Source of the DNA: Schoenoplectus triqueter
Lineage: Eukaryota > Streptophyta > Magnoliopsida > Poales > Cyperaceae
Assembly (NCBI GenBank): GCA_964058805.1
Contig: CAXKVV010001665.1
Coordinates: 1-30,634 of the forward strand
Length of the DNA: 30,634 nucleotides
Direction of reading: 5' to 3'
Both the position numbers and the translations under genes were made by a program. Positions within the stretch are counted from its first letter, which is position 1; each line of letters starts with the position of its first letter. The notes beneath the pieces are model-generated. The model worked only from the letters and a program-made list of their open reading frames with translations. It was not told the DNA's origin and ran no database searches. Shown piece by piece: positions 1 through 11,152 of this stretch.

Positions 1-552
1 TATTAAACGGTTTTGTTTTAAGATACAAGTTCGATTTTTAAATTTAGATTTATAGTTGATCCCTTCGTTATAAATGTTATTCATCAAAATTTAAATTAGT
101 TCCAATTAGTTTGTGTTAGTTATTTAATTCGATATTAAATCACTTATATTTTTCATAAATTTTATTTTGATCTTTAGTTTTTAATTCGATATTAAATCCT
201 TTCTAATTTCATTCAAATTTATTTAAATTTCAAATATGATTGATGTATTAATTATCTTAAATTAAAATTTAAAATTAAAATTAAAATTAAAATTTATTTG
301 TTGTTAGCTTTATTTATTTATACATAGATTTTTGTCTTTAATTGTTAGTATATGTTATTATTTTATTGATTAGATTATTATGATTATTATCTTAATTATT
401 ATTAATGCTTAATTAAATTTCATGATTTAACAGTATATCTATTAGCATTTAGAAATAGTCCACCAGATCATATCAATTTGTAACTCACTAAAGCACCTGA
501 CTACAGGAGATGCTAAGTGCTACATGCACACTTGTACATTTCATTTAAAGAC

Positions 553-828
553 TCACCAGCCTTTAGTAAATGAAATTCTACCAATGTAGTTCTTACAAAT
601 AGTAGGAAAGAGCCTGTTCTTGACATTACACTCCTCCCTTTTGTCAACTCCATAAAATTTCTTCATGAACCTTTCATTTCTCTCTATTGAAGAAGCAAAA
701 AGAGTAATTAGATAAAAAAAAAAACAAGCAAAATGAATTTGTAACAAACTGAACCGTACCATTACCAATAATGATGATTTGCTATATATATAATCCTTGA
801 TCTTGGGGTTGTTTAGGCCACGGTTCAT
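553..828 (-). CDS. possible small reading frame, unrecognised
   Basis: An open frame of 91 codons runs from an ATG at 828 to a TGA ending at 553. The first half is hydrophobic and low in information. The second half (about residues 49-91) looks more protein-like, with mixed charged residues such as FMKKFYGVDKREECN and ending in RISFTKGW. A pyrimidine-rich stretch ending in AG at 685-684 precedes this half, so it could instead be the last exon of a split gene or a remnant of one. I do not recognise the family and see no convincing promoter or partner exon. It may be a chance ORF. Confidence 0.15.
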   Translation of the reverse strand: MNRGLNNPKIKDYIYSKSSLLVMVRFSLLQIHFACFFFYLITLFASSIERNERFMKKFYGVDKREECNVKNRLFPTICKNYIGRISFTKGW

Positions 829-1277
829 TTTGTTCAACCTTAGTTGAATAAGCTCAACTGTAAATGGTACAAACTTTATAACATATCTAGCTCACGTCTA
901 TTATATTGAAGGAAAATAGTTTACAAAATAATTGATATATTTTTGGGAAAAAATTATAAAGCTAATTAAACACCGATGATAGGATTTAGAGGCCAACTCT
1001 TATCCTTGAATTCAAAATTAAATAAACTTTTTTCATTACATAAGAAGTATGTCGATTTATCCGTTATCAAACTAACTGAGTTATTGAAATTAGACAGATC
1101 GTTCTAACTCACTATGTTGTGTGGAGAATCCTCTTCCTAATGGCAGCACAGACAGATCGTTTAATTGACATTGATTTCCTCTAATATTTTAATTTTCTCA
1201 TCTATATTATTCGTTCAATTTTTCGAAAGCAATTATTTGAAACCATAAAACTAGCATACATTGATTGAAGATACGGC

Positions 1278-1278
<1 letters not shown>

Positions 1279-1334
<56 letters not shown>
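1279..1334. repeat. (TA)n microsatellite
   Basis: About 28 uninterrupted TA dinucleotides in AT-rich spacer. The rest of 1-1627 holds no other feature I can support. Confidence 0.95.
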
Positions 1335-1336
<2 letters not shown>

Positions 1337-1627
1337 GCAAATATCATGTTATATATTGTTAGGTTACTCACAAAAAGTATGTGTTTTGATTTAACTAAAT
1401 ATTATCATTAATTACTATTCACTCAACTAACGTGAAGGCATAGGGTAGATTGAAGTTAATTCATAGGATTTTGTTGTTTTCTAGTTATGCTCTTATTAAA
1501 TTTGGAATACAAATTTATCTTCTTCTTTTTTTTCTTCATATACCTAATCATAACATGAGTTCGCATGCGCATTGGGTTGGTCAATATTTATCTGATTTGT
1601 TCAGGATAGTAGGATTGTTGTTCAGAA

Positions 1628-2095
1628 CTAGCTATATACCCGCGCGTTGCAGCAGAATTTTTTATTTAAACATTAAAATGTTATAAGATAAAAAAATCAC
1701 ATTTATCTAATATTAAATTATAAATTCACCAAATTATAGAGAAAACATATAATAAAGACTATATTTAATCTTGGATGAGATTTTTGCACAATATGAGTTA
1801 ATGATTCATGATTTTTATGGAAAGAAAAGTAAATTATTCTAACATATATTATCACCATTAATTCCTTACCAATATGCACAAAGTTGCTAAATAAAAAACA
1901 AAAAATATGGAAATAATAGTATATAAGGGAAAGAAATGGAGAGAAAGAGGGGATCAATGGACGCGATCACATACGTTCAATCAACCAACAATAAATATTA
2001 TCCGTCTAATTGAGGGATAAAATGGGTATAATAAAAATTTACAATGACAAAAAATGGACCCTCCAATCCTTAGATGCTTTATATAATAGTATAGA
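1628..2095 (-). mobile_element. short non-autonomous Helitron (copy A)
   Basis: Read on the minus strand, the element starts with TC (TCTATACTATTATATAAAGC, 2095 downward) and ends in CTAG at 1631-1628. A GC-rich subterminal stretch (GCAACGCGCGGGTATATAG) lies just inside the 3' end. The flanking bases are A before TC and T after CTAG, as expected for Helitron insertion between A and T without target duplication. At 468 bp it has no coding capacity, so it would depend on Rep/helicase supplied in trans. A second element with closely matching ends lies at 24595-25373. TC start, CTRR end, GC-rich 3' region and A/T flanks together make the call fairly safe. Confidence 0.8.
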
Positions 2096-2579
2096 TTTGA
2101 CCCGAAGGAAAAAAGATATTTAATTTAAAATTATTTTTTTTATGAAATAATTATGTAAAATAAATTTATATTGAGCGAATATTTTTTTAAAACACTAATT
2201 ACGTATACATACAAGTAACACAATATAATCACCTAAAATAAATTAATGGTGTGTCATTCAGAAAGACAACCAAATAAATGGTTTCATTTAAAAGTTAAAT
2301 TTCACTCCTGATATACGTTAAACACATCTTTTTAATGATTAAAGATATGAAAAATACTTGATAATGTGACGTACAAAAAACTTCGAAGTTTAATTCGCAG
2401 AGATTCGAATAACTCCCGTAAGTCTCTTTCCAGACTAAATTTGATCGTTCACTAATAAACTATTTATTTAATGAGCCCATAACTTAATTTAAAAAAATTG
2501 AGAGAAAAAAAGAAAAAAAAATCATCTCAATGTTGCTCTAATTGTCAAAATAAATGATAGCTCAATCGTAATGGATGTT

Positions 2580-3640
2580 GATGAAATCATTGCTAGCCAA
2601 AACATTACCGACTTGTGCACATTAGAGATTTTATATGACCTTATCATATTCAAGAATATGAAGATGAACTCATTTGCATCTAAAATATAATCTTCTCAAT
2701 AATTTTAATTACACTGTAATAATGATAATGATTTTGTTGAAAATGATGAGTTATGTGTAATGAGACATTGTGATATTTCATTTTCAAGTATTAAAATTGA
2801 AAATACACATGATTTGAATGATGATGATCTAATAAAACTTTTTTTTATCTAGTTTGAAGAGTTCTATTCATGATTCATCTTTTCAAAAAGATATTGTTGA
2901 GAGACTTAAAAATAAAATTTTAGAATTTGAGTTAATCAATCTTAGACTCTAAATTATAAAATCTAAAATAAAATTATCAAATACACTTGGGTAGAATCTT
3001 ATAAGTGAAAGTACAAAGTTTAGAAACTAAAAATAAGGTATTAAAATTCACTTGTACTTCAACAAGCTCACTTTAATGAATTTAGATAAGTATGTAGGTT
3101 AAAGATCTAGAAAAAATTATCCATGATTTTTATGTGTCCTAAAAACAAAGAAAATCAAGTCCAAAAGTCAAATGCATAAATTATGAAACCTAACAATGTT
3201 AAATATTTTAAGAAGAATCATAATTATGCATTTCAATACAAACAATGTACTAAAAAGACTAACAAAGAAAAAGAAAAGAAAATTTAAGGCAATAATTTTA
3301 CATCTTTTAATTCTAATTAATCAAACAAAATGTATTTTAAAAGACCTGATGGATGACTTTATGAGTTTAAAAATCAAAATATTTTTCAAAACAAAGCTAA
3401 AAAATATGAGCATAAACATATTATTTCTCAAAATAATAAATTTATTTCTAAAAAAATCTAAGACAGGAACTCAAGTATTAAAAACTATTATAAGAGATTT
3501 GTCAAAAATAATGAAAAGTCTCATACATGTGTATTTTACAATTATTGTTGTCATATTGATCATATTTTCCTTGATTGTAAATTTAGAAAGAGAAATAACA
3601 TCACATATTGTTTGAGTTCTTAAAGTTAAGACTTAGAGAC
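2580..3640 (+). pseudogene. decayed Ty1-copia gag region
   Basis: Several broken frames resemble plant Ty1-copia gag. Near 2610-2690 the translation contains TLEILYDLIIFKNMKMNSF, similar to the conserved gag segment before the zinc knuckle. At 3528-3590 the frame reads HTCVFYNYCCHIDHIFLDC followed by KFRKRNN. This fits a CX2CX4HX4C zinc knuckle plus basic tail, except that the first cysteine position is tyrosine (TAC for TGC). Many stops and frameshifts interrupt the region, and I found no LTRs, integrase or reverse transcriptase. The 139-codon open frame at 3196-3615 overlaps it in a different frame and is probably not meaningful. An old, dead retroelement fragment; the family call rests on the knuckle and the TLE segment only. 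Confidence 0.5.
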
Positions 3641-4692
3641 CTTAAGGTCTAATTTCCCGTTCAATTCTTATATGCCATGTACTTAGGTGGAGTCAGCAAA
3701 ATTTTGAAATGAATTATTTCTTCAATCTATTCATGATTTTTTTTTATTTTTCGAAGTACTTTAAATTCTTTTGTCTTATAAACAGTGCATACATTAAGGA
3801 GAAACAATTAATTTAGGAGGAGCTAAATTAAAATAATTTATTTTATTCGCACGTTTTTGTTCAATATTTAAAAAAGAGGAGAAATTTTTGGATGAAATAC
3901 ACATCATATATTATATCTGTGCACCCATGAATACTTTTGCAAATCAACAAAAGAGAGAGATTATAGTACTAAATGATTTATTTGATTTATCCATTTATAA
4001 AATAATCTTAAATTTTATAATTTGTCTTGTTTAAGTTTTGTGCAGGGATTAGAATATAAAATGGATTAGTACACGAAAACCAAAACTAATGATGGGATGT
4101 AAGAGTTTAATCAAAATTGCATTAGACTTTGGTTAAGTTAGACTCAAACTTGATTGAATTAGTTATGGTAAATTGAGCTTAAATAATAAAAAAATAAGAA
4201 AAAATAGTTCTGCCTAGGAAGCTATTGTAACGACTTAGGAGCCGTTATAACGGCTTAGAATCCATTATAATAGTTCATCGCAATACTCAAAAATATTCTA
4301 AGACAGAAAAACTTATCAAAAGAGCCAAAAATCATTATTCCAAAGAGCTTACCAGCAACATCTTAGGTGGAGAGTTAACCTCAAGAGATTGAAAATAGTT
4401 AATTAGTCAAATTTTTATTTAAACTCAATCTAACTTCTTTCTATTTTCCTATGTCATTTGTGATCAACTTTTCATTGTCACTCTTTTTGAGCTATAATGC
4501 ACACATTATTTTGAGTGTGTCACTCATCTTTATTTTGAGTATTTTATCATTCATTTTTATTTTGAGTGTTTTTTGAATGCTCTCAGAACAGATAGTTTAG
4601 TTTTGTTTTAAGTGCGTTGTTATAGTATTTTATCACTCTTTCTTTTAATGTGTTATCTTTAATTGTAAGTCATGCCATAATTTCTTAATTAC
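3641..4692. other. AT-rich spacer, no gene seen
   Basis: No coding, RNA or structured repeat seen. Around 3795-3895 there are purine-rich runs (aggagaaacaa, aggaggagct, aaagaggagaaat) of the kind found downstream of copia coding regions. They may belong to the decayed element upstream, but this is weak. Near 4500-4570 short repeats of a 'ttttgagtgt' motif occur. Confidence 0.4.
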
Positions 4693-4880
4693 CTGTTCTG
4701 AGAGGCGAGATGGTACAACTTCCCACCGGAAGAGAATGAGATCAACGCAGCATCAATTAATGTCGCATAGAACTGTAAGCTCATAAGATTTCTTGAGAGA
4801 CCGGCGTGGCGGTTCAAGAAGGCGGTTTGGTGTGAAGTGCTGCTCTTTATCTTTTTAAGGACAACCTTACCCCTACCCAT
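4693..4880 (-). pseudogene. MADS-box first exon, frameshifted and refolded into an open frame
   Basis: The frame opens with MGRGKVVLKKI and ends with FSSGGKLYHLAS, the two ends of a type II (MIKC) MADS domain, a DNA-binding and dimerisation domain of plant transcription factors. Q18, F21, R24, AGL26-28 and the FSS.GKLY motif are kept. Between them the ORF reads nonsense (SRNLMSLQFYATLID), but one frame over, 4794-4762 encodes KKSYELTVLCD, the expected MADS core. So a 1-base loss near 4796 and a net 4-base gain near 4761-4749 cancel, leaving one extra codon. The exon ends in AACAG|GTAATT at 4693, phase 2. MIKC first exons usually end in this phase, and 188 nt is one codon above the common 185. 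I see no K-domain exons downstream. Other substitutions (NRH for KRR at 23-25) fit loss of function. Subfamily not assignable. Confidence 0.75.
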
Positions 4881-5700
4881 AATCCCAAATCAAGAAAGCA
4901 AAGGAGAAGTTTTGGATTGAAAAGAAAATTCAGTGTTGAAACTAGGATTAAAAAGATAATTTATATTCAAAGAAAATAAGATGAGGAGACTAGAAAGGAG
5001 GTGTTTTAAGGTTGTATATATAAGAATTGGGTTTTGGAGTGTATCAACTTGAAGTTTCCAAATGTGGATAATTTATCTCACAATTAAAGTATAAAACGCC
5101 TAGCTTACAATTTGTCCTCCTACAAATTAAGAATACGAGTACTATCCTCCTACAAAGAAATGGGAAGTGGTGAAATATATCATATTTTCTGACAAAGGAA
5201 AAAAAGTTATGAGTGTGATAATGATGATATACCACGATCATTAAATTTTAATTTTGAACTTCAGTCATGTTATGTGTTTATGTTCTATTACTACAGAACT
5301 CTGTCATGGAACTGGATAAAAAGGAGAGGAAGAAAATCAGTACAATATATACACCATACTTTCAGCATGTTCTGAGACAGGGATTTCTGGTAACAACCCT
5401 CCAATACAGCCAACACCTCATAAATCTGGTCATAACAATTATATCAGAAGGGAGCTTCACTATTCAAATTCTTTATGAATTTATGGGTTATTTGCCATGA
5501 TACCCAGTAACTTCTTCTATGAATGTTGCACAAAGCCTTTTTGATAAAAGAGATATGAACGTCATTATTTTGATTGAATATCCATGCTAAGGTTTGAAAG
5601 TGGAGATGTTTTGACAACCCACCTCTTGAAGTGCATAGATGTACTCTATAAAATGTTCGTGTAGTTAATTTCCCAACTGAGGAATGTAACCCAATTAATG
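4881..5700. other. spacer with no supported gene
   Basis: No feature is supported here. A 105-codon minus-strand frame (5761-5444) is open but matches no family I know and overlaps the duplicated tract below, so I leave it uncalled. Confidence 0.4.
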
Positions 5701-6253
5701 TGCCCAATGATAGTATTTCTAAAAATAAATTGCATAATAAAGCAACTCCTATAATATGCATAATTAAGATAATTAAGAAAGTATCGATGTACCATATCGG
5801 TCTCAGCTCCCATAAAGCTAATTCCAGTTCGGTATAAATCTATTGGAAATAATTCCGAACCATTTAAGGTACATTTGCAATACTAATTGTTACGGGCTTC
5901 ATATGGGAACTCTCATTTGTTTCCGAGACCTGTAATTATCCGAACCAAAAGCATATTGACTGACCCCAAGTGAAAACTTGAGATGAAACTAGATATAATC
6001 AAGAAAGCCAACAGGTAAATTGATTCAAGCCTACATGTCACCACAGAGACTGGATTACATAGTTTGTAAATTAATGTGCCCGATGATAGTATTTTTAAAA
6101 ATAATATCATAACAAAATCATTAACATCTGCAGTACCTCCTATAATATGCATAATTAAGATGATTAAGACAGCATCGACAAACCATAATGGTCTCAGCTC
6201 CCATAAAGCTAAACCACAGAGACCAGATTACAAAGTTTGTAAATTTATCTATT
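5701..6253. repeat. local direct duplication downstream of the epsilon-COP gene
   Basis: Bases 5701-5820 recur at 6077-6211. The left part (TGCCCAATGATAGTATTT against TGCCCGATGATAGTATTT) is offset by 376 bp. The right part (CCTATAATATGCATAATTAA and GGTCTCAGCTCCCATAAAGC) is offset by 391 bp, so one copy gained or lost about 15 bp. A further short block (CCACAGAGAC...GATTACA.AGTTTGTAAAT) occurs at 6041 and again at 6214, 173 bp apart. No coding potential seen. Confidence 0.75.
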
Positions 6254-6389
6254 TTAATACCAGATACCAATAATGTTGTTCAACATGTCCCTACTACATG
6301 ATCAAACGAGAGCCACCAAAAAAAAATGTGTAACAAATAATCCTTAAATTAAACTCCAAAATGAAAAAAAAAACAACCTTCAGAGAAAA

Positions 6390-9097
6390 TCAAGCAATGC
6401 TCTGGACTGCTCTTTCAAAGCTTTCTTCGGCATGTGCCATGCGCTTCACTAGAATGTGCTCAGGATGAGACAGCTTCAATTGGCTGTAAGATAAATCATA
6501 GCATTGAATTAACAAAAACTATAAACTATCAATATAACATACAGCTCTTTCATGTAAACAATGATGCAGCTAAACCACACTGACAGGAAATTTCGCTGGG
6601 CTAGTTAACAAAAAGAAAACCCCCAACGGAATGAACAAAGTACAAAATGACAAAGAACAATACAAAAATCTAAAACAAACACCACTAGTAAGCAACATGT
6701 ATGTATTAAGATCAATAAAGAAAATTATAGAAAAAATTACTTGAGGAAGCGAGAAGCAGATTTGCCAATGTGAAGGCTGCACACAACGAGGTTAGCCAGT
6801 GTCTCTGGATCCTTTGCATCCTGCATGAATTTTGAAATGTAAGAAGTGTGAATGGCCTTGTTTTCGGCTATATAAAAGTAAATGAAACATCATCTTTAAT
6901 AAAATAAGAACTAGCATATCTCATCACCTAGTTTACATATTTTGAAAAAATTGCCAAGATATCTACAATGATAAATAACTCTTTCCATGAAAAAAAAGAA
7001 CACAGAGATAAAGAGAGACAGAGAGAAGGTATGACCTTATTCAAAGCTTCAATGAGCAAAGATTCAGCCTCATCAAAATTACCCATGAGCATACAACAGA
7101 CGGCCTTTCCATTTAAAATAAGGCAAGTCATGGGATACTTCTCTGAGAAATCTTGGAATATGAGGTATGCCTCTTGTATCTTTGAGCCGCCCTGCAAAAC
7201 AAATATCAGCCATAATCAATCACATGAAAAAATTAGTAAGACAAAATTAGCTTAAATCCAGGGAGAAAAATAGCATCCAAGGCTTTTTCTTTTCTTGAAC
7301 TAAGTTTGTTTATTTCTCTGTTCATCCAAACAACACAGTTACACATAATAACATGCAATAAACCCCACATCCAACCATCAAAGTACCAGGCAAAACAAAT
7401 TAACCATGAACCACCTCAGAAAATGCAGTAATACACAAAGCATACTGGCCAAGTTTTGTAATCCATGACCAAATATTAACAAAAGTGGAGATATTTAACC
7501 AACTCACAACAGCAATATCCACCCAAGCATTTGCAAACTGTGTGAGAGTATGGTCTTCATCAGCTTGTTGCATTATCTTAAGCTGTTTCTCAGCATGGTC
7601 TGTTCTGTTCATCTTTATGAAGATCTGCACATTCAAAGCATGCCTACAGAAGGACAATAACAAATGGTTCGAATTCCAAGATAATTAAATATTTACATTT
7701 GAACTTTACCACATATTTCCATTTAGAATTTTATTTTATAAGGGTACTGTGGCTAATCCCACAGAGATTTATGTTCATTTCCAGATCCCAACACTAACTT
7801 CATAGACCATCTAATATTGCTGAGAAGCTAGAGAGCCAGCATAACAAAGATGCTACAAGAGCAATAAGATACTACTTTCTTGGCGTGAATCTATTTGACT
7901 ATGTGTAATATGACATAAGAACGTAGTCATCACTGAAGTGTATGACTAAACACAGTGAAGCCCAAAAATAGAAAAATAATTAATTTAAATAATTGAAATA
8001 CATGTAGGTCTAATTGGTGTTAAGAAAATCTTACAGCTCTAATGTCCCGCCAGAATGTGTGTGCTTAAGTGCCTCATTAAAATCTTGCTCATGCAGGAAC
8101 ACTGTACCTGCAATGAGTCGAAGGGTAGGATTGCTTCCTACTGCAGCATCTCCCAAGAGCTCTTTCAGACTTGAAATTACTGATTCCTTCATTATTTCAT
8201 AAAATGAAATTAAGTATAATATCCAAGACTGGTAGCTGGCATAATATTGAAAGAGCAAACTAAACACAATTTGATCCGATTAATTAAAAAAAGAGACCAC
8301 CCCCCAAAATCTCAACACGCACAGCACTGAAAATTATTCAAGATTAATAGCTCAATTGTTCAGAATAATTCAAATTGAGAGAGATGTTATACTGTCTACT
8401 AATTGCATTTAATGGTAGCAGAATAAACCAGGTGAGTATAGAAAATAAGATTCATCTTGAATCCAAATAATTTTTTTTTTCATTTCATTGCCTTAAGTCA
8501 GGATCCCAGTGTGCTCCCTACTTAAACGCCACAAAAACAAATAGAGAAGAACATAATTGGTCACACACCAGCCCAGCTCCGGTTTTAACTTTAATGTTCA
8601 CCAAATCAACTAGGTGACGATGATAATTGTAAAGAAATGGCAGAAGACTCAACAGAAGGCAATAACATTGCCAAAGAAGAAATGGATAGATCAGGATTTT
8701 CAGCCTTTGATTCCGTTACAAATCAAATCGATCATGTTCTATAGAAAGAGATCTACTATGAAACACACCTTATTTTCCGGCACAGAGAGATAAAGAGCGA
8801 GGAGCTTGACAGCTTGAAGCGCAGTTGGTGCAGCCGAGTCGATCTCATTAATCACCAGCTAAAAACAAATAAAAGGAAAGTAAATTCACTGGATATTTTA
8901 GTAGATCTGAAAAAAGGCAAAGGTCGTAAAGAGACCTGATAGGAGCCAAGCGCAATGTAAGAACGATAGACGAGAGAATCGCGCTCGATCGCCTCCTCAG
9001 GGGAGAGATTGGAGATCTCGCTGTTGTTAATGGCCGCCTGGTATGCGCCAAGGTAGAAGTTGTTGCGCAGACCGAAGAGGAGGTCCGGCGATGCCAT
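6390..9097 (-). CDS. COPE: coatomer subunit epsilon (epsilon-COP)
   Basis: Epsilon-COP is a TPR-like alpha-solenoid subunit of the COPI coat, which binds alpha-COP in the B-subcomplex and serves retrograde Golgi-to-ER and intra-Golgi transport. Exons (minus): 9097-8936, 8858-8769, 8186-8035, 7643-7508, 7191-7036, 6820-6741, 6483-6390. All introns are GT-AG and all phases join without a stop. The product is 289 aa, the usual length for plant epsilon-COP. Diagnostic stretches: MASPDLLFGLRNNFYLGAYQ at the N-terminus, RLIAGTVF and NEALKHTHSGG near residues 107-131, ALNVQIFIKM and DEDHTLTQ (exon 4), IQEAYLIFQDFSEKYPMTC and NGKAVCCM (exon 5), DPETLANLVVCSLH (exon 6), and a C-terminus with NQLKLSHPEH and FERAVQSIA. 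The start is the only ATG giving the family N-terminus. It looks intact and functional. Exon boundaries are from reading only. Confidence 0.95.
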
Positions 9098-10194
9098 GGC
9101 GGTGCTTGCGGAGCAGAGAGAGATCTGGCACGAGAAGGGGAAATCGAAAGAGTTTAGTTTGGTTCGGGTCTAGTCAGACAGAATCAAAAGGATCTAAATC
9201 GAGTCGCGTTTGGATTTTGGGCTCGGGTGACGGGCATGCGATCCATGTAATTTTATACTGGACTTGGGATTTGGGTGGTCTTCCTGCGAAGTAAAAAAAT
9301 TATTAATATGTGTTTTAAATACATTTCAGAAGTATTTATCCGTAATATTTTTCTTATCTATTGGACTTGATTTATCTCGGATAAAATTTATAAAAATGGG
9401 AGATATAGTTTAAAATATTTTCAATAGTTTTGATGACTTCTCTCTACATACATATTTATAAAATATTGGCAGCCTTTGGCTCATTTTAATCCTTGCTGTT
9501 TCAGTTTTTGAAGGTTAATTAAGAGCATATTATCACTCACATATGTCTGTGATTATAGGTGATAGAACCATGCATGACCTGAGAATTTCATCCGGATTTG
9601 AATCTAATTCGATTTGATCTGAATCCGATCTAATCTGATATAATTCAATCAAAATCAATCACTACAGAACCCAAACTTAACCCGACCCACCCGAGTACCA
9701 CAGGTAGTGGTATACCCGTGGGAGAAATTCGGTTGTCTACTAGAGGGCATTAAGGTAATCTAGCGATTTTTCCTGGTAGTTCTTTTCTTTAGTTTCATGA
9801 ATATTTCCCTCCGTTTGTAAAACAAAGTAAAATTAAATCGGAGAGTACATATTAAATCAGAAATGTTAAGTAGCACTTATGTAAATAGATAAAAATAATT
9901 AGTAGAATGTTTTAAAAAAAAGAAAACTTGATCATTCACGTTCTCATAGTTGCTTTTAATTAATTTTAAATCACTTTTGTTTGACGAGTTAAAGTACCTT
10001 AAAATTAAAACAACATACTTAAAATAACTTTAATACCATTTGCAAAACGAAGGGTTGCTTAAAATATTTTTGTTAGCAGTGATTTAATTTTAAAGCCCTG
10101 TTGTAAAAGCGAAACCTAACCCAACAATTGAATGAGGAGTTTGAACACATTGTCGCCCTAGAAAAAGTCAATTTGGGTATTGGGAGTGTTAGAG
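9098..10194. other. epsilon-COP upstream region and spacer
   Basis: The first 150-200 bases upstream of the COPE start are relatively GC-rich, fitting a 5'UTR and promoter, but I see no clear TATA box. Further out the DNA is AT-rich with no gene. At 9808-9820 a Stowaway-like CCCTCCGTTTGTAAAACAAA occurs without a convincing partner end. Confidence 0.4.
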
Positions 10195-11075
10195 ATGGTA
10201 ATGGGCCCGGTAGACGGGTAAAACATTAATTCCGTGATTCGGTCCGTCCATCAAAATCACATATTTGTCCTGTCCGGCTCACACCTTCGGGTCTGAAAGT
10301 CTCGGTCCGTCCTGCCTGCAGGCCAAGTTTTTCTGGCCCAGCCCGACCCATCCAGACCCGTTCTGCAGTGCAGTTTTTTAAAATCGGCTGAGAAACATAT
10401 TTTTTTAGTATTTTAAATTATGAATTTGAGAAAACTTAAAATATTAAAGTTGAGATTTTATTGTTATGAATCTACAGAATTTTATTTCATCTTAATATGA
10501 TTTTTCAGTACAAAGTTATGATTAAAAAAATATCTAGATGTTTAAATTTTTTTCAGCAGCTAATCTTCATAATATGAATTTTTGAGAAAATAATTCTGTA
10601 TAATGGTTTTAAAAAAATAATTTTGTATTGATTGAATTTTCGAGTTAAAAATATGACTAAAAAGGTACCAAAGTGTCTATTGAAAAATACATTATTCACA
10701 TTTATAAATTTCAAAAATATTAGTGTTTCTATTCATATAATAATATCATAACTAAATATTTAATATAATTTAAATGATATTAATATTATATTAAAATTTT
10801 ATATAATTTTTAGAATATATTGATATATAATATAAGTATAAATATAAATAAATTATATATATACAATTACTCTAGGCGGTCGGGCGGGCCTAACTCCAAA
10901 TCCATATCCGACCCGGCCTGTAGGATTGCCCGACTCGACTCTATCCGTTCATTGACGTCGGACCGGAACAAAACCAGATGGGTTCACCGCGCCGCGGGCT
11001 AAATTGCGTGTCCGACCGCCGGTGGGCCTGGACGGGTCTGAGACGGGCTGAAATTTTTTGAGTGTCCGACCTAGA
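10195..11075. repeat. GC-rich/AT-rich/GC-rich tract, probably transposon-derived
   Basis: Two GC-rich blocks (about 10195-10375 and 10871-11072) full of GGGCC, CCCGACCC and ACGGG motifs enclose about 500 bp of AT-rich DNA. The left block begins AGAGATGGTAATGGGCCCGG, which resembles widespread plant elements opening with 'gatggcaacgggtcggg'. The blocks share partial inverted similarity, with cagcccga...ccagacccg on one side matching the reverse complement of cgggtctgagacgggctg on the other. I could not define exact ends or a target duplication. Confidence 0.35.
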
Positions 11076-11152
11076 TGTAATTTAATCAAGGTAATGAAAA
11101 TCCCTCCTACTACATCTGCACATGCTTGGTAAATAATTATCTTAGCCTGCGA

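Noticed and set aside
1450..1686. 78-codon plus-strand ORF
   Set aside because: It runs into the Helitron terminus and has no recognisable domain.
3196..3615. 139-codon plus-strand ORF
   Set aside because: It overlaps the gag zinc knuckle in a different frame and is low-complexity K/I/L; probably chance.
5444..5761. 105-codon minus-strand ORF
   Set aside because: No recognisable family, no splice partners, and overlaps a duplicated tract.
9805..10060. Stowaway-like CCCTCCGT end
   Set aside because: No matching inverted end or TA target duplication could be found nearby.
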